Below are positions 28,686 through 37,722 of a stretch of 64,000 nucleotides of DNA, piece by piece. This DNA is from Caldilinea sp. CFX5 (GTDB lineage Bacteria; Chloroflexota; Anaerolineae; Caldilineales; Caldilineaceae): assembly GCA_021405325.1 (NCBI GenBank), contig QWII01000027.1, forward strand, positions 1 through 64,000, in the 5' to 3' direction. Position numbers and translations under genes: made by a program. The stretch's first letter is position 1. The number at the start of each line of letters is the position of its first letter. A model generated the notes under the pieces. That model was not told the DNA's origin. It made no database searches and saw only the letters and a list, made by a program, of their open reading frames with translations.

Positions 28686-29639
28686 ATGCCGCGCTATACC
28701 TTTGCCGAACTGCTGAATGTTTTCTTCTACCTCCACCAAGGGGTTGCTCAATGCAAAACACAGGGCGAGTTGGCGACGGCGCTCAACGTCAGCCGGCGCA
28801 CCGTCTCCGGTTGGTTTGCCGGCGACTATACCCCGCGCACAGCCGCGCTCATTGAGCAGATCGCCCATTTGCTCTGCCTGACCAGTTTGCAAGCGGATCT
28901 GTTACTCTTTGTGGTTGATCCAACTTGGGTGAAATACGGCACACCGCCATCGGTCTTGGCGAAAACCGACCTGCTGCGCTATCAGGAAACTGATGTTCCC
29001 GTGCGCCCGGTCGCGGTACAACCCAAACGTCCGCCGGCGATTGCACAAATTGAACAAGAATGGCAACTGATCGTAGAGGAAAATTTTACCGGCAACAGCC
29101 GGCGCTGGGGAACCGGTGTGAAAGATGACGGCATCGCCACCATTGAACGCAAGTTGGACGCCGGGCGCTACCAATTGACCCTCACCAACCGTTTTCATGA
29201 GGATGTTTTTCTGGGCGGCGACTCGGCCATCTTTGCGCCGCCGGTCTACTATGCCAGCGTCTACGCGCAGTTGGTGCAGGGTGCAACCGACGCTGATGGC
29301 TATAGCCTGTTCTTTGAAGAGATCAGCGATGAGTGCCAAGCCATGTTGCGGGTGCGCGAGCGGCTGCGCAAAGTATCGGTGGTGCAGGCGGTGCCGGGGC
29401 GACCGGAATTTCAGGTCTATCTCAACAAGGTGGCGGCGCCTTCGCTACGACCGGGGCAGGTCAACAAAGTGGCAATTGTCGCTGTCAACCAGGATCACTG
29501 GTTTTATCTCAACGATGCCTTTATCGGTCATGCCGTCATCGCGCGCCAGCCGTGGGCAAGATTGGATGTGGGGATGGTAGCCGGCGTTGGGCAGCAGATC
29601 ATCGGTCACTTTCAGCGGTTTCGTCTCTACGCACCATAA
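28686..29639 (+). CDS. HTH (XRE-type) protein fused to a concanavalin-like domain
   Basis: A 317-residue protein. Residues 1-80 contain a Cro/C1-type helix-turn-helix (GELATALNVSRRTVSGWFAG). After a linker, residues about 130-317 look like a LamG/concanavalin-like jelly roll (VEENFTGNSRRWGTGVKDDG, later LNKVAAPSLRPGQVNKVAIV and FYLNDAFIG). No membrane segment is seen, so the binding domain is probably cytoplasmic. DNA-binding fused to a lectin-like fold is unusual and suggests a ligand-sensing regulator. ATG 28635 is in frame but adds unconserved residues. Confidence 0.72.
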   Translation: MPRYTFAELLNVFFYLHQGVAQCKTQGELATALNVSRRTVSGWFAGDYTPRTAALIEQIAHLLCLTSLQADLLLFVVDPTWVKYGTPPSVLAKTDLLRYQETDVPVRPVAVQPKRPPAIAQIEQEWQLIVEENFTGNSRRWGTGVKDDGIATIERKLDAGRYQLTLTNRFHEDVFLGGDSAIFAPPVYYASVYAQLVQGATDADGYSLFFEEISDECQAMLRVRERLRKVSVVQAVPGRPEFQVYLNKVAAPSLRPGQVNKVAIVAVNQDHWFYLNDAFIGHAVIARQPWARLDVGMVAGVGQQIIGHFQRFRLYAP

Positions 29640-29661
29640 ACTTGCTCGATCCGTTTACTGA

Positions 29662-30831
29662 TCAGCTTTGCGTCCGTGTACGCGCGAGGAAGCGTTCCCG
29701 CTGTTCGTGGCGTACCGTTTGGTTGGTCATCTGGTAGCGGGCGAGGAAATCGGCGCGAAACGCCGCAAAGCTCCCAGCCTGAATCGCGGCGCGAATCTGG
29801 CGCATGAGGTCGAGCATAAAGTGGACATTGTGAATGGTGCCAAAACGCAGCGCGCTGATCTCGCCGGCCTTATAGAGATGGCGCAGATAGGCGCGGCTAA
29901 AGGTGCGACAGGTGTAGCAAGTGCAATCTTCCTGCACCGGCAGTGGATCTTCGGCGTACTGGGCGTTACGAATATTGAGCCGCCCCGTTGGCGTCAACAG
30001 CGCGCCGTTGCGGGCAATGCGCGTGGGCAGGACACAATCAAACATATCCACCCCCCGGTAGACCGCCTCGACAATATCCTCCGCCGCGCCGACGCCCATG
30101 AGATAGCGCGGCTTATTGTACGGCAAGAGTGGACAGGTGACATCCAGGGTGGCGTACATTTCCGGTTTGGTTTCACCCACGGCCAGCCCGCCGATGGCAT
30201 AACCGGTGAAGTCGAGCGCTTGCAAAAATTCAGCGCTCTCCTGGCGCAAGTCGGGGAAGACGCCACCTTGCACAATGCCAAAGAGCGCCTGGTCGGGCCG
30301 CGTGTGGGCCACTTTGCACCGTTCCGCCCAGCGGTGGGTGCGCGCTAGGGCTTGTTGATTATACGCATAGTCAAGTGGTGGGGCGCATTCGTCCAAGACC
30401 ATCGCAATGTCCGGCCCCAGCGCTTGCTCAATTGCCATGACCCGTTCCGGGGTGAAATAGTGCTGGCTGCCGTCAATGTGGCTGCGGAAGGTAACGCCGT
30501 TCTCGTCGAGTTTGCGTTGATGAGCCAGGCTGAAGACCTGAAAGCCGCCCGAATCGGTCAAGATCGGGCCATGCCAGCCCATAAAGCCGTGGAGGCCGCC
30601 AAACTTCTGTACTAATTCGTGGCCGGGCCGCAGATAGAGGTGATAGGTGTTGGACAGGATCAATTGGGCGCCGGCCTCGGTGAGATCGCGCGGTTCAAGC
30701 GTCTTCACATTGGCCAAAGTGCCGACCGGGGCAAAGGCCGGCATTTCAATCGGGCCATGCGGCGTGTGAAAGGTACTCAGGCGCGCTGCGCCGTCGGTTT
30801 GGTGAAGTTCAAAACGAAAATATGGGTGCAT
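29662..30831 (-). CDS. tgt: tRNA-guanine transglycosylase
   Basis: A 389-residue bacterial TGT, which exchanges guanine-34 for the queuosine precursor preQ1 in GUN-anticodon tRNAs. The substrate pocket DSGGFQVFSL is near residue 92, the motif GVDMFDCVLPTR is near 266, and zinc ligands are in CTCYTCRTFS plus a later histidine (IHNVHFM). It is convergent with the HTH-lectin gene (22-base gap). Confidence 0.97.
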   Translation of the reverse strand: MHPYFRFELHQTDGAARLSTFHTPHGPIEMPAFAPVGTLANVKTLEPRDLTEAGAQLILSNTYHLYLRPGHELVQKFGGLHGFMGWHGPILTDSGGFQVFSLAHQRKLDENGVTFRSHIDGSQHYFTPERVMAIEQALGPDIAMVLDECAPPLDYAYNQQALARTHRWAERCKVAHTRPDQALFGIVQGGVFPDLRQESAEFLQALDFTGYAIGGLAVGETKPEMYATLDVTCPLLPYNKPRYLMGVGAAEDIVEAVYRGVDMFDCVLPTRIARNGALLTPTGRLNIRNAQYAEDPLPVQEDCTCYTCRTFSRAYLRHLYKAGEISALRFGTIHNVHFMLDLMRQIRAAIQAGSFAAFRADFLARYQMTNQTVRHEQRERFLARTRTQS

Positions 30832-30976
30832 GGATGGTACTAACTTTTCATCAATTACGACTGCTCAGAATATAGATCACCCAATCATACCACCCAACAC
30901 CGGGATGCCCGTAATCGCTGCCTCTTTTACTGTACAGTCGGGATGAGCAAGGGTCGCTGATCAGTCATTGTTCTGC

Positions 30977-32785
30977 TCATGCCACCAGTTCGGATGTCCG
31001 CAGCGCCGGCAATTTACGCAAACCAAGATAGGTCAGCAACTCATCAAGTTGGGTACGCGTTGACCAGAGAATGCCCTGTTCCCGCGCCAGCTTCTCCGCC
31101 TCTTTGGTTAACCCTTCATGGGCAAAAAGCCACATGCGCACGGCATTGGGTTTATACTCAGCTTGGACAGTGGCTGCCTGGGCCAACAATTCCTGTAAGA
31201 CAGCGACCCCCATCTTGCGGGTTGTCTCCCATTTGCTTTGGCAGACCCACATCTCGCCGCCAAACGCACCCAACAGATCGATCTCCTGCTTTTGCCCCGA
31301 TGCCAGCCGCACTCGATGGCGCACATAATTCAATGGCCAGGGTATGGCAATGTCGGTGGGGCTGTTGAAAAAATGGCCCGGATAGGGTTGTTGCCGTTGC
31401 TGTTGGCTGTTGAGCAAGACCTGGCTCATAAAGACTTCCGCCAGATAGCCCTTGTATTCATCGATCTGTTTGGTGAGATTTTGATAACGGGTGACGATTT
31501 CCCGTCGCACCTCGGTCGCCTCCTGCCCTTCGACCTCAATTCTACCCCAGACTTTAAGAAATTCGAGGAGGATCGGGTCATCCGTTTTGCGAAACCAGCG
31601 GCCTAGTTCCAGATATTCCAACAAGTCACCGCGCGATAGCCTGACCAGGACATCGCGAATTTTATCAAGTGGTACGTTCTTCCCTTCCCGCTCGGCCAGT
31701 GCTTGTTGAATGCGCCCGATGTTGATCCGCTCCTCTTCCTCCAGCGCAGAGAGGTAGAGAATCCATTTGGTGATGCCATACTCACTGATCCGTTCAATCC
31801 AGCCGCTGACCTGCTCATAGAGTTCTGCCCAGATAAAGCCGGAGGAGAGATCGACGGCTAGCACCGTGTTAATCGCCTCTTCATCGGCCAACGGCTGGGG
31901 CAGCTTGGCCGCCTGGCGAATCACGGCGTTGATATAAAAGGGGTTGCCGCCACAGCGCTCTGCCACCACGGGGGCCATCAACTCCGGCAGCGTCGCGCCA
32001 AAGTACCGGGCGCTGCGTAACGCCTGTTCGGCCCCCCAGTAGTGCGAAAGCGGGCCAATCGGATGGCTTTCAAAGCGCCCAAAAAGCGAGCCGCGCCCGA
32101 TGATCTCGCGTGCCAGAATGCTCATGGCCGAGCCGGTGACGAAGTGGGGGCAGGTCGGCGACTCGACTGCCTCTTTCATCAACCCCACCACATCAAAGTC
32201 ATAATGAGGCAAGCGCGTGTTCTGAAATTCATCCAGAAAGACGACAATCGTGGAGTCATATATATCCGAAATGCGCCGCGGGATTTCGATTGCTTCTTTT
32301 TCGGGCAAGGTGATGCGTTGGCGTAACATAGCATCATACCAGCGCAAGATCGTATCAAGGCTGTCAGGGTAAGGATGGGTGGCCTTGGCGCTCTGCAACA
32401 GAGGGAGCAACGACTCGGTGGGCCAGCTTTGGATAATGATTTCCGGTTGCCGGGCGTAAAAGGCCAGATAGTGACGAATAAAGTTTTCGAGATACTCCTT
32501 GGCAAAGTCCCAGCGATCTTGTTTCTTATCCCCAAACGAGTAATAAACCGGAACGACCGCCTGTGGACTCGTCGGGTCTTGCTCAAAAAAGAGCCGGTTG
32601 ACCACCCGTTCGAAGATTTCGGTTTTCCCCATGCGCCGCCGACCGAGCAACACCGTGGACATGCTCCGGCGCGTGGCCGCGCGCAACGCGTCCCCGTAGA
32701 AGTATTCCAGGAACTCGGCGCGATCGGTGTAGACCTCTTCGGCCACCAGCGGTTTCACAATCCAGGGCGGTGCGGCGTTTGTCAT
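30977..32785 (-). CDS. AAA ATPase with C-terminal nuclease-like domain
   Basis: A 602-residue protein. The N-terminal ATPase has Walker A GRRRMGKTEI (near 47-56) and Walker B VVFLDEFQNTR, typical of the archaeal-type P-loop ATPase family. A winged-helix middle region follows. The C-terminal 120 residues contain EIDLLGAFGGEMWVCQSKW, a plausible D-(E/Q)-x-K nuclease core like DUF234. Proteins of this type are common in archaea and Chloroflexota and may relate to mobile elements or defence; the function is unproven. AAGGAA precedes the ATG. Confidence 0.82.
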   Translation of the reverse strand: MTNAAPPWIVKPLVAEEVYTDRAEFLEYFYGDALRAATRRSMSTVLLGRRRMGKTEIFERVVNRLFFEQDPTSPQAVVPVYYSFGDKKQDRWDFAKEYLENFIRHYLAFYARQPEIIIQSWPTESLLPLLQSAKATHPYPDSLDTILRWYDAMLRQRITLPEKEAIEIPRRISDIYDSTIVVFLDEFQNTRLPHYDFDVVGLMKEAVESPTCPHFVTGSAMSILAREIIGRGSLFGRFESHPIGPLSHYWGAEQALRSARYFGATLPELMAPVVAERCGGNPFYINAVIRQAAKLPQPLADEEAINTVLAVDLSSGFIWAELYEQVSGWIERISEYGITKWILYLSALEEEERINIGRIQQALAEREGKNVPLDKIRDVLVRLSRGDLLEYLELGRWFRKTDDPILLEFLKVWGRIEVEGQEATEVRREIVTRYQNLTKQIDEYKGYLAEVFMSQVLLNSQQQRQQPYPGHFFNSPTDIAIPWPLNYVRHRVRLASGQKQEIDLLGAFGGEMWVCQSKWETTRKMGVAVLQELLAQAATVQAEYKPNAVRMWLFAHEGLTKEAEKLAREQGILWSTRTQLDELLTYLGLRKLPALRTSELVA

Positions 32786-32853
32786 GACTTTTGTTCCTTT
32801 ACCACGGACAGATCATGACTCGATTATACCATCGGCCGCCCTAGTTTCTGAAC

Positions 32854-35403
32854 TTATGCGACTAAGGCGAACGCAATGGCTTCATCGAGCGTCATCTGTT
32901 CGCCGGCTAACTGGGCGGCGGCGGCATCGGCGTGCGAATAGTCAGGGCTAAGTGACGCCAACGCAGCCTTGAGGTGATCAGCGGTATGTGAGTAAGGCGC
33001 GGTGTGTGTTAGCCGGCGCAGCGCATGGGCGGCGCCGGCGAGTAGAAAGGCTTGGCGGCCTTGTTTTGCCGTCGCCGCTACAATCGCCATTGATTCGAAC
33101 ACATACGCAATGCCCCAATAGTGATAATCCACGACAGCCGAACGCAGACCCTGTTGAAGCCAACGGCGCGCAGTAACAAACGCTTGTTCACTCAACGCAA
33201 TCATCCCATACTCGATACACTCGCAGTGGTGAGGCTGATAATCAATCGTTATCTCCTTTGTCCGATTGATTGATTCATTCAGATAAACGTCCGCACTGGC
33301 ATAATTGCCACGATTGCGCGCTATCCAAGCAAGCACAAAAAGAATATCAGTGACCGTTGCTGTATTGTTTACGGCCTTAGCAAGCGCCAACCCCTCCGCG
33401 CATAAGGTTTGCGCCATGTCATCGTGATGTTGTAAATGGACAATGATCGCGAGAACTTCCAAACAGTCGGCAAGCAATGACTGATCATCAAGGCGACGGG
33501 CAATGGCTACACTCTGCTCATAATAGCGTTGCGCCTGTGCATATTCACCCTGAGCGCGTTTGGCCTGCCCGAGCGCATTGAGCGCGTAGATCATCAAACG
33601 CCGGTCCTCAACAGCGCTCGCCAGGGTCAGACAGGTTTCGAGGGCGGCAAACGCCGCCGGATAGTCGCACTTTCCTTCGGCAAGGAGACCGGCGCCGATC
33701 AGCACGGCGGCCAGCCGCTGGTTGTCATCCGCTGCACCAGGCAGGGCCATCAGTGCCGCCAGTTTGCGCCGCCCCTCACTCATCTGGCCGCGCCGATCCC
33801 AGAAATGCCACATGGCAGCGCCAAAGCGTAGCCCCAGCGTTGTCGCTTGGTTGGTAATGATCCACGCATAAGCGGCGTCCAGATTGCCGGCCTCATTGGC
33901 TAGACAGGTAAGGCCGAATGACTCGTTTGGTCCGCAATAAGTTTCCGCCGTTCGCTCCGCATAAGTGACAAAATAGCAGGCATGGACTCGTTGAAGTACA
34001 GATAATTCGTCCTGTTCCTGTAGCCGTAATACCCCGTACTCACGAATGGTTTCCAATAAGCCAAAGCGCGCCTCACCCTGCGCATTTTCGTTTTGGTAGA
34101 CCAAACTTTTGTCCACTAAGGACGCCAGAAGGTCAAGCAATGTGGATTGGTCGCTGCCCGACGTTGCATCACGGCAAATTGCTTCCGCGGCTGTCAACGT
34201 CCAGCCACCGACAAAGATCGCGAGCCGGCGTAGGAGCGCCTGTTCTGCCGGGGTGAGAAGTGCATAACTCCAGTCGATGGCCTGATGGAGCGTCTGATGG
34301 CGCGCCGGTGCATCACGCACGCCATTTTTCAACAAGGCAAAGCGCGCGCCCATAGTGCTGGTAATCTGCTGAAGAAGCATAGCCGGGGGGAGCAGTTTGA
34401 CACGCGCCGCCGCCAGTTCAAGGGCCAGGGGAAGCCCGTCTAAATGTGCACAGATCTTAACAATGGTGGCGGTATTCTCAGGCGTGCAGACAAAGGTGGG
34501 TTGCACCGCTTGCGCCCGTTGCACAAAGAGTTGGATCGCTTCATATTGCAAAGCTGTCGCCTTTACTAATCCGGTTTCAACCGTAGGAAGTGTCAACGCC
34601 GGCACAGGATATTCCTGTTCGCCCTGTAGATGGAGCGCTTCACGGCTGGTGGCGACGATCTGAAGGCGGGGACAAAACGCCAGCAATGTGGCGAGCAATG
34701 GCGCCGCCGGCAGCAAATGCTCAAAGTTATCCAATACCAGAAGTGTATGGCGACTGTGTAGATGCTCAACAAGTTGTTCGAGGAGGGGTTGATCGCCTGG
34801 TTTCTCCCGCACTCGTAGTAATTGCGTGACTGTGTTGATAACCAACGTTGGGTCATGTAGCGCGGCCAATGCGGCAAAATAAACACCGTCAGTAAAGTGT
34901 GCTTGTAATGCCGTTGCAACATGCAGCGCCAACCGCGTCTTCCCCACCCCGCCTGGCCCGACCAGGGTCAATAGCCGACAATGACCGGTGGTGAGCAAGT
35001 GTGTAATCTGGGCTTGTTCCTTTTCACGGCCAACAAAGGTTGTGACCTGCTCCAGTAGCGCAGCAGCGACCGGACGTTGCTGCGCTACTGGTGTACGGCG
35101 TTGCCCCTGCAATTGCTGGCGCAACGTCGCTTCCGCCGACACCTTGTCATCAAGGGATGACATGCCCGCTGCATAGAGCAGGTTGTTGGCTTCCAGGGTA
35201 GTGGTTAGCGCCTCATGTTGGTGTAACCAGCGAATGATGGCAAGCACCCGCTCGCGCGCCTGTGGGCCGGTCAAGCGCTGACCTTTACACATCCCACTAA
35301 TCACGGTGGGCGCTTGTAAGATGCCGGCGGCCAGTTTGGACTGGCTCAATCCATGTTTACGGTGTAGATGTTGGCGAATCAGATCGCCAAAAGGATGACC
35401 CAT
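32854..35403 (-). CDS. HTH/NB-ARC/TPR transcriptional regulator
   Basis: An 849-residue STAND-type regulator. Residues 1-110 include an XRE-like HTH (KHGLSQSKLAAGILQAPTVI). The NTPase has Walker A LVGPGGVGKTRLALHV and Walker B LLVLDNFEHLL. A winged-helix segment and a long TPR array follow (YALNALGQAKRAQGEYAQAQ). The end (MTLDEAIAFALV) is as in LuxR-type relatives, but no LuxR HTH is present. The start at 35403 (MGHPFGDLIRQ) is chosen over an upstream in-frame ATG. It is divergent from the membrane protein gene at 35681. Confidence 0.88.
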   Translation of the reverse strand: MGHPFGDLIRQHLHRKHGLSQSKLAAGILQAPTVISGMCKGQRLTGPQARERVLAIIRWLHQHEALTTTLEANNLLYAAGMSSLDDKVSAEATLRQQLQGQRRTPVAQQRPVAAALLEQVTTFVGREKEQAQITHLLTTGHCRLLTLVGPGGVGKTRLALHVATALQAHFTDGVYFAALAALHDPTLVINTVTQLLRVREKPGDQPLLEQLVEHLHSRHTLLVLDNFEHLLPAAPLLATLLAFCPRLQIVATSREALHLQGEQEYPVPALTLPTVETGLVKATALQYEAIQLFVQRAQAVQPTFVCTPENTATIVKICAHLDGLPLALELAAARVKLLPPAMLLQQITSTMGARFALLKNGVRDAPARHQTLHQAIDWSYALLTPAEQALLRRLAIFVGGWTLTAAEAICRDATSGSDQSTLLDLLASLVDKSLVYQNENAQGEARFGLLETIREYGVLRLQEQDELSVLQRVHACYFVTYAERTAETYCGPNESFGLTCLANEAGNLDAAYAWIITNQATTLGLRFGAAMWHFWDRRGQMSEGRRKLAALMALPGAADDNQRLAAVLIGAGLLAEGKCDYPAAFAALETCLTLASAVEDRRLMIYALNALGQAKRAQGEYAQAQRYYEQSVAIARRLDDQSLLADCLEVLAIIVHLQHHDDMAQTLCAEGLALAKAVNNTATVTDILFVLAWIARNRGNYASADVYLNESINRTKEITIDYQPHHCECIEYGMIALSEQAFVTARRWLQQGLRSAVVDYHYWGIAYVFESMAIVAATAKQGRQAFLLAGAAHALRRLTHTAPYSHTADHLKAALASLSPDYSHADAAAAQLAGEQMTLDEAIAFALVA

Positions 35404-35519
35404 GCTGCTCTCCTCTCGCTGCGCAGAGCAAAGAGTTTCTCTGCAAACAGCAAAATTGTTCATGGTTTGAACAAAAAAAGGGCTTGCTTTGAACAACCGC
35501 AATGCGCGATGGTAAGCAT

Positions 35520-35638
35520 GGAATGGTTCACCCACCTGGTGGATCTACAATGCGTGGCCGCTGTTAGCAAAACACGATTTGCATCGTCGTCCCTTACTGC
35601 CAGATCCATCAGGTTGCTGCTGAGCAATGAACCATTCC
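35520..35638. repeat. 119-bp imperfect inverted repeat, MITE-like
   Basis: Outer arms ggaatggttca (35520-35530) and tgaaccattcc (35628-35638) are perfect. Inner arms 35534-35546 and 35602-35614 pair at 12 of 13 positions. It lies between two divergent genes. No clear target duplication or open frame was seen, so it may be a small element or a regulatory hairpin. Confidence 0.6.
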
Positions 35639-35680
35639 TGTATTTAACCACACACGACTAACAATCAGCAAAGAGGGTTT

Positions 35681-36799
35681 ATGCGCAAACGAGCTGTCAC
35701 CATTGAATGGTGCGTGGCGAATGATGAGGTAGAATGGCAGACATTGGTTCAACCAACGCCTGTGCTTGCCCAAGCTCGTTGTTGGTCGCGGCGTTTGTTT
35801 GGTGAAGTGGCGCTCTTTCTCTGTTTGTTAGGCGCTGTTGGCTGGTGGTACTTGACAACAGCTGAAGCTGAACAGGTGAAACCGGGGGTGGCGGCTGTGC
35901 CACAGGAAGCGATCGCCTGGGAGCAGAAGCTGGAATCAACCTACTTCCGCTTTCACTATCGCCAACAAGATGCCGCAGTCGTCGCGACTGTTGCCCCGCG
36001 CCTCGATACCCTCTATGCCACCGTTCGTCGCAACTTTGGCTTGACGCCGGCGCCTTTAACGGAAAAGCGGCTCATCGAAGTGAGTGTAAGCCAGTCGCCC
36101 GCGGACAAAGCGCTGGCGCCAGCGACGCGCTACCAGCCGTCTGTCACCCTGTCGACTGAGGATTGGCTGTTGCAAGCGCTTGCATTGCCCCTGCTTGATG
36201 AGGCGCTTGCCCAGATAAATGAACGTGATCCACAGGCTGCACCCTGGCAACCCTGGCTGAATGGTCTGCGGTTGTGGCAACTGTGGGATCTGAATTTACC
36301 GCTGACACACTGGCGCAAGGAGATCGTGACCTGGTATTATGGCAATCTGTTTCAACCGGAGCCTGCCCACGCTATGAGATTGCCTGTTCATTATAGCGAG
36401 CTATGTGCTGCCCATTTACGCTGGCTGTCGTCACCCCTACAGATCCATATCCCTTTATTCTGTAATGAATTAGATAAAGATCTCAAAGGAAAGTCATGTT
36501 CCCATTCCCTACCGCTTCGTCTGGCTGACCTTGCTGCGCCAATATCCACCCCAAGCTACGTCGAGATGTCGAGTCGCACAAGTGTGATCGATCATTGTGA
36601 CGATGCGATCGCATGGGCAACGCTTGTCGAGTATGCTGTCGCCACCTATGGTCGCGACCGGTTGCCGGCGTTAGTAGCGGGTTTGGGGCAATTTGAAAGC
36701 TGGGAAACCCTACTGCCGGCGGTCTATGGCGTGTCGGCGGCGGAATTTGAGACCGGTTGGCAGACTTATCTGGCAACGCATTACGGTTTTGTCGAATAA
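35681..36799 (+). CDS. single-pass membrane protein, peptidase-MA-like fold
   Basis: A 372-residue protein with one membrane helix (about 45-62, VALFLCLLGAVGWWYLT). The outer part begins with TYFRFHYRQQDAAVVATVAP and ends with YGVSAAEFETGWQTYLATHYG, both typical of Chloroflexota peptidase-MA-like proteins. No HExxH zinc motif was found, so it is probably not an active metalloprotease. Being divergent from the NB-ARC regulator, it could be its target. AGAGGG precedes the ATG. Confidence 0.7.
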   Translation: MRKRAVTIEWCVANDEVEWQTLVQPTPVLAQARCWSRRLFGEVALFLCLLGAVGWWYLTTAEAEQVKPGVAAVPQEAIAWEQKLESTYFRFHYRQQDAAVVATVAPRLDTLYATVRRNFGLTPAPLTEKRLIEVSVSQSPADKALAPATRYQPSVTLSTEDWLLQALALPLLDEALAQINERDPQAAPWQPWLNGLRLWQLWDLNLPLTHWRKEIVTWYYGNLFQPEPAHAMRLPVHYSELCAAHLRWLSSPLQIHIPLFCNELDKDLKGKSCSHSLPLRLADLAAPISTPSYVEMSSRTSVIDHCDDAIAWATLVEYAVATYGRDRLPALVAGLGQFESWETLLPAVYGVSAAEFETGWQTYLATHYGFVE

Positions 36800-36804
36800 G
36801 CCTT

Positions 36805-36853
36805 GAACGAATTCGTTCTTGCTCTTTACAAACATCGTATTCGGTGCTATATT
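36805..36853 (+). promoter_or_regulatory. palindrome and promoter of the PIN/antitoxin pair
   Basis: A 14-bp perfect palindrome, gaacgaattcgttc (36805-36818), abuts the promoter TTTACA (36825-36830), 17-base spacer, TATATT (36848-36853). The ATG follows six bases later, so the message should be leaderless. The palindrome is a candidate operator for autoregulation. Confidence 0.6.
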
Positions 36854-36859
36854 GGTGTC

Positions 36860-37285
36860 ATGAAGGCAAAGCAAGGGCTACGCGTCGTGCTCGACACCAA
36901 CGTCATTCTTGAAGGTCTAACCAAACAAGCAGGTGTTGCTGGTACAATTATTAACGCATGGTCAGGGGAACTCCTTACAGTCTGTGTTACAGACGCAATG
37001 GTATACGAATACATTGACGTTTTGACCCGAAAATTGTCACCAGCCCGTCTACCAACTGTAGCCTCAGCACTAGCCACACTGCTTACATCGGCAGAATTAG
37101 TCACTGTTTACTATCGTTGGCGACCAAGTTCGCCTGATCCAGGAGACGAGTTTGTGATTGATTGTGCGATGAACGCAAATGCGGCGCTTATCACCTCGAA
37201 TCTGAAAGATTTTCGTCTTGCGCAGCAAACACTCGGGTTGCAAGTATTAACGCCAAAGCAGTTATTGGTATTGTTAGCGCAGTAG
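36860..37285 (+). CDS. PIN-domain toxin of a toxin-antitoxin pair
   Basis: A 141-residue PIN nuclease of the COG1569-like family. The first acidic residue is in VVLDTNVILEGL (near 12), the second in CVTDAMVYEYIDV, and the last pair in DPGDEFVIDCAMNANA followed by LITSNLKDF. PIN toxins cleave RNA using these Asp/Glu residues with magnesium. The toxin gene comes first, with the antitoxin after it. There is no ribosome site before the ATG, consistent with leaderless translation. Confidence 0.88.
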   Translation: MKAKQGLRVVLDTNVILEGLTKQAGVAGTIINAWSGELLTVCVTDAMVYEYIDVLTRKLSPARLPTVASALATLLTSAELVTVYYRWRPSSPDPGDEFVIDCAMNANAALITSNLKDFRLAQQTLGLQVLTPKQLLVLLAQ

Positions 37286-37301
37286 GATGGAGTCATCACC
37301 G

Positions 37302-37628
37302 ATGGGATGCTTTACAGTACAATTGCCAGATACATTACAACATGAACTTGAATCACGCGCACAACAAGAAGGGGTGTCGCTGGATCAGTATCTTCTTTAT
37401 ACCTTGACACAAAAAGTGACACCCGTTTATACGATCCAAGTAGTGTCTGAAGCCGACATTCAACAACAAGGGAAACGCTTCAACGCGTTACTAAACCGGT
37501 TGGGAACGCTCAAGCGCAATGAGATGCGTACCTTTCTGGATAACCGGGAAGTCGAAGAGCCGGAAGACGCCGAGACAGCAGCGTTGATTGCTCGTGTTGA
37601 AGCGAAATTAGCCGCAGTTGGCTTGTAA
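37302..37628 (+). CDS. antitoxin, ribbon-helix-helix-like
   Basis: A 108-residue partner of the PIN toxin. The N-terminus MGCFTVQLPDTLQHELESRA followed by GVSLDQYLLYTL looks like a ribbon-helix-helix DNA-binding fold. The acidic C-terminus (EEPEDAETAALIARVE) would be the toxin-binding tail. A start at 37287 is possible, but GGAG lies 10 bases before 37302. It follows the toxin stop by 1-16 bases. Confidence 0.75.
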   Translation: MGCFTVQLPDTLQHELESRAQQEGVSLDQYLLYTLTQKVTPVYTIQVVSEADIQQQGKRFNALLNRLGTLKRNEMRTFLDNREVEEPEDAETAALIARVEAKLAAVGL

Positions 37629-37633
37629 CGCTT

Positions 37634-37674
37634 CCATGCGCACAGCCAAGTTTGTGACCTGGCTGTGCGCATGG
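37634..37674. terminator. 15-bp perfect hairpin between convergent genes
   Basis: The arms at 37634-37648 and 37660-37674 are perfect around an 11-base loop. It begins five bases after the antitoxin stop and faces the convergent DMT gene ending at 37723. Confidence 0.7.
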
Positions 37675-37722
37675 CATCTGATGCCTCCACGTTGCCCATA
37701 TTATTTCTTACTGTAATTTGAG

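Noticed and set aside
30929..30938. actgtacagt palindrome sharing ctgtacag with the opp operator
   Set aside because: An 8-base match in 64 kb is expected by chance, and no promoter was placed beside it.
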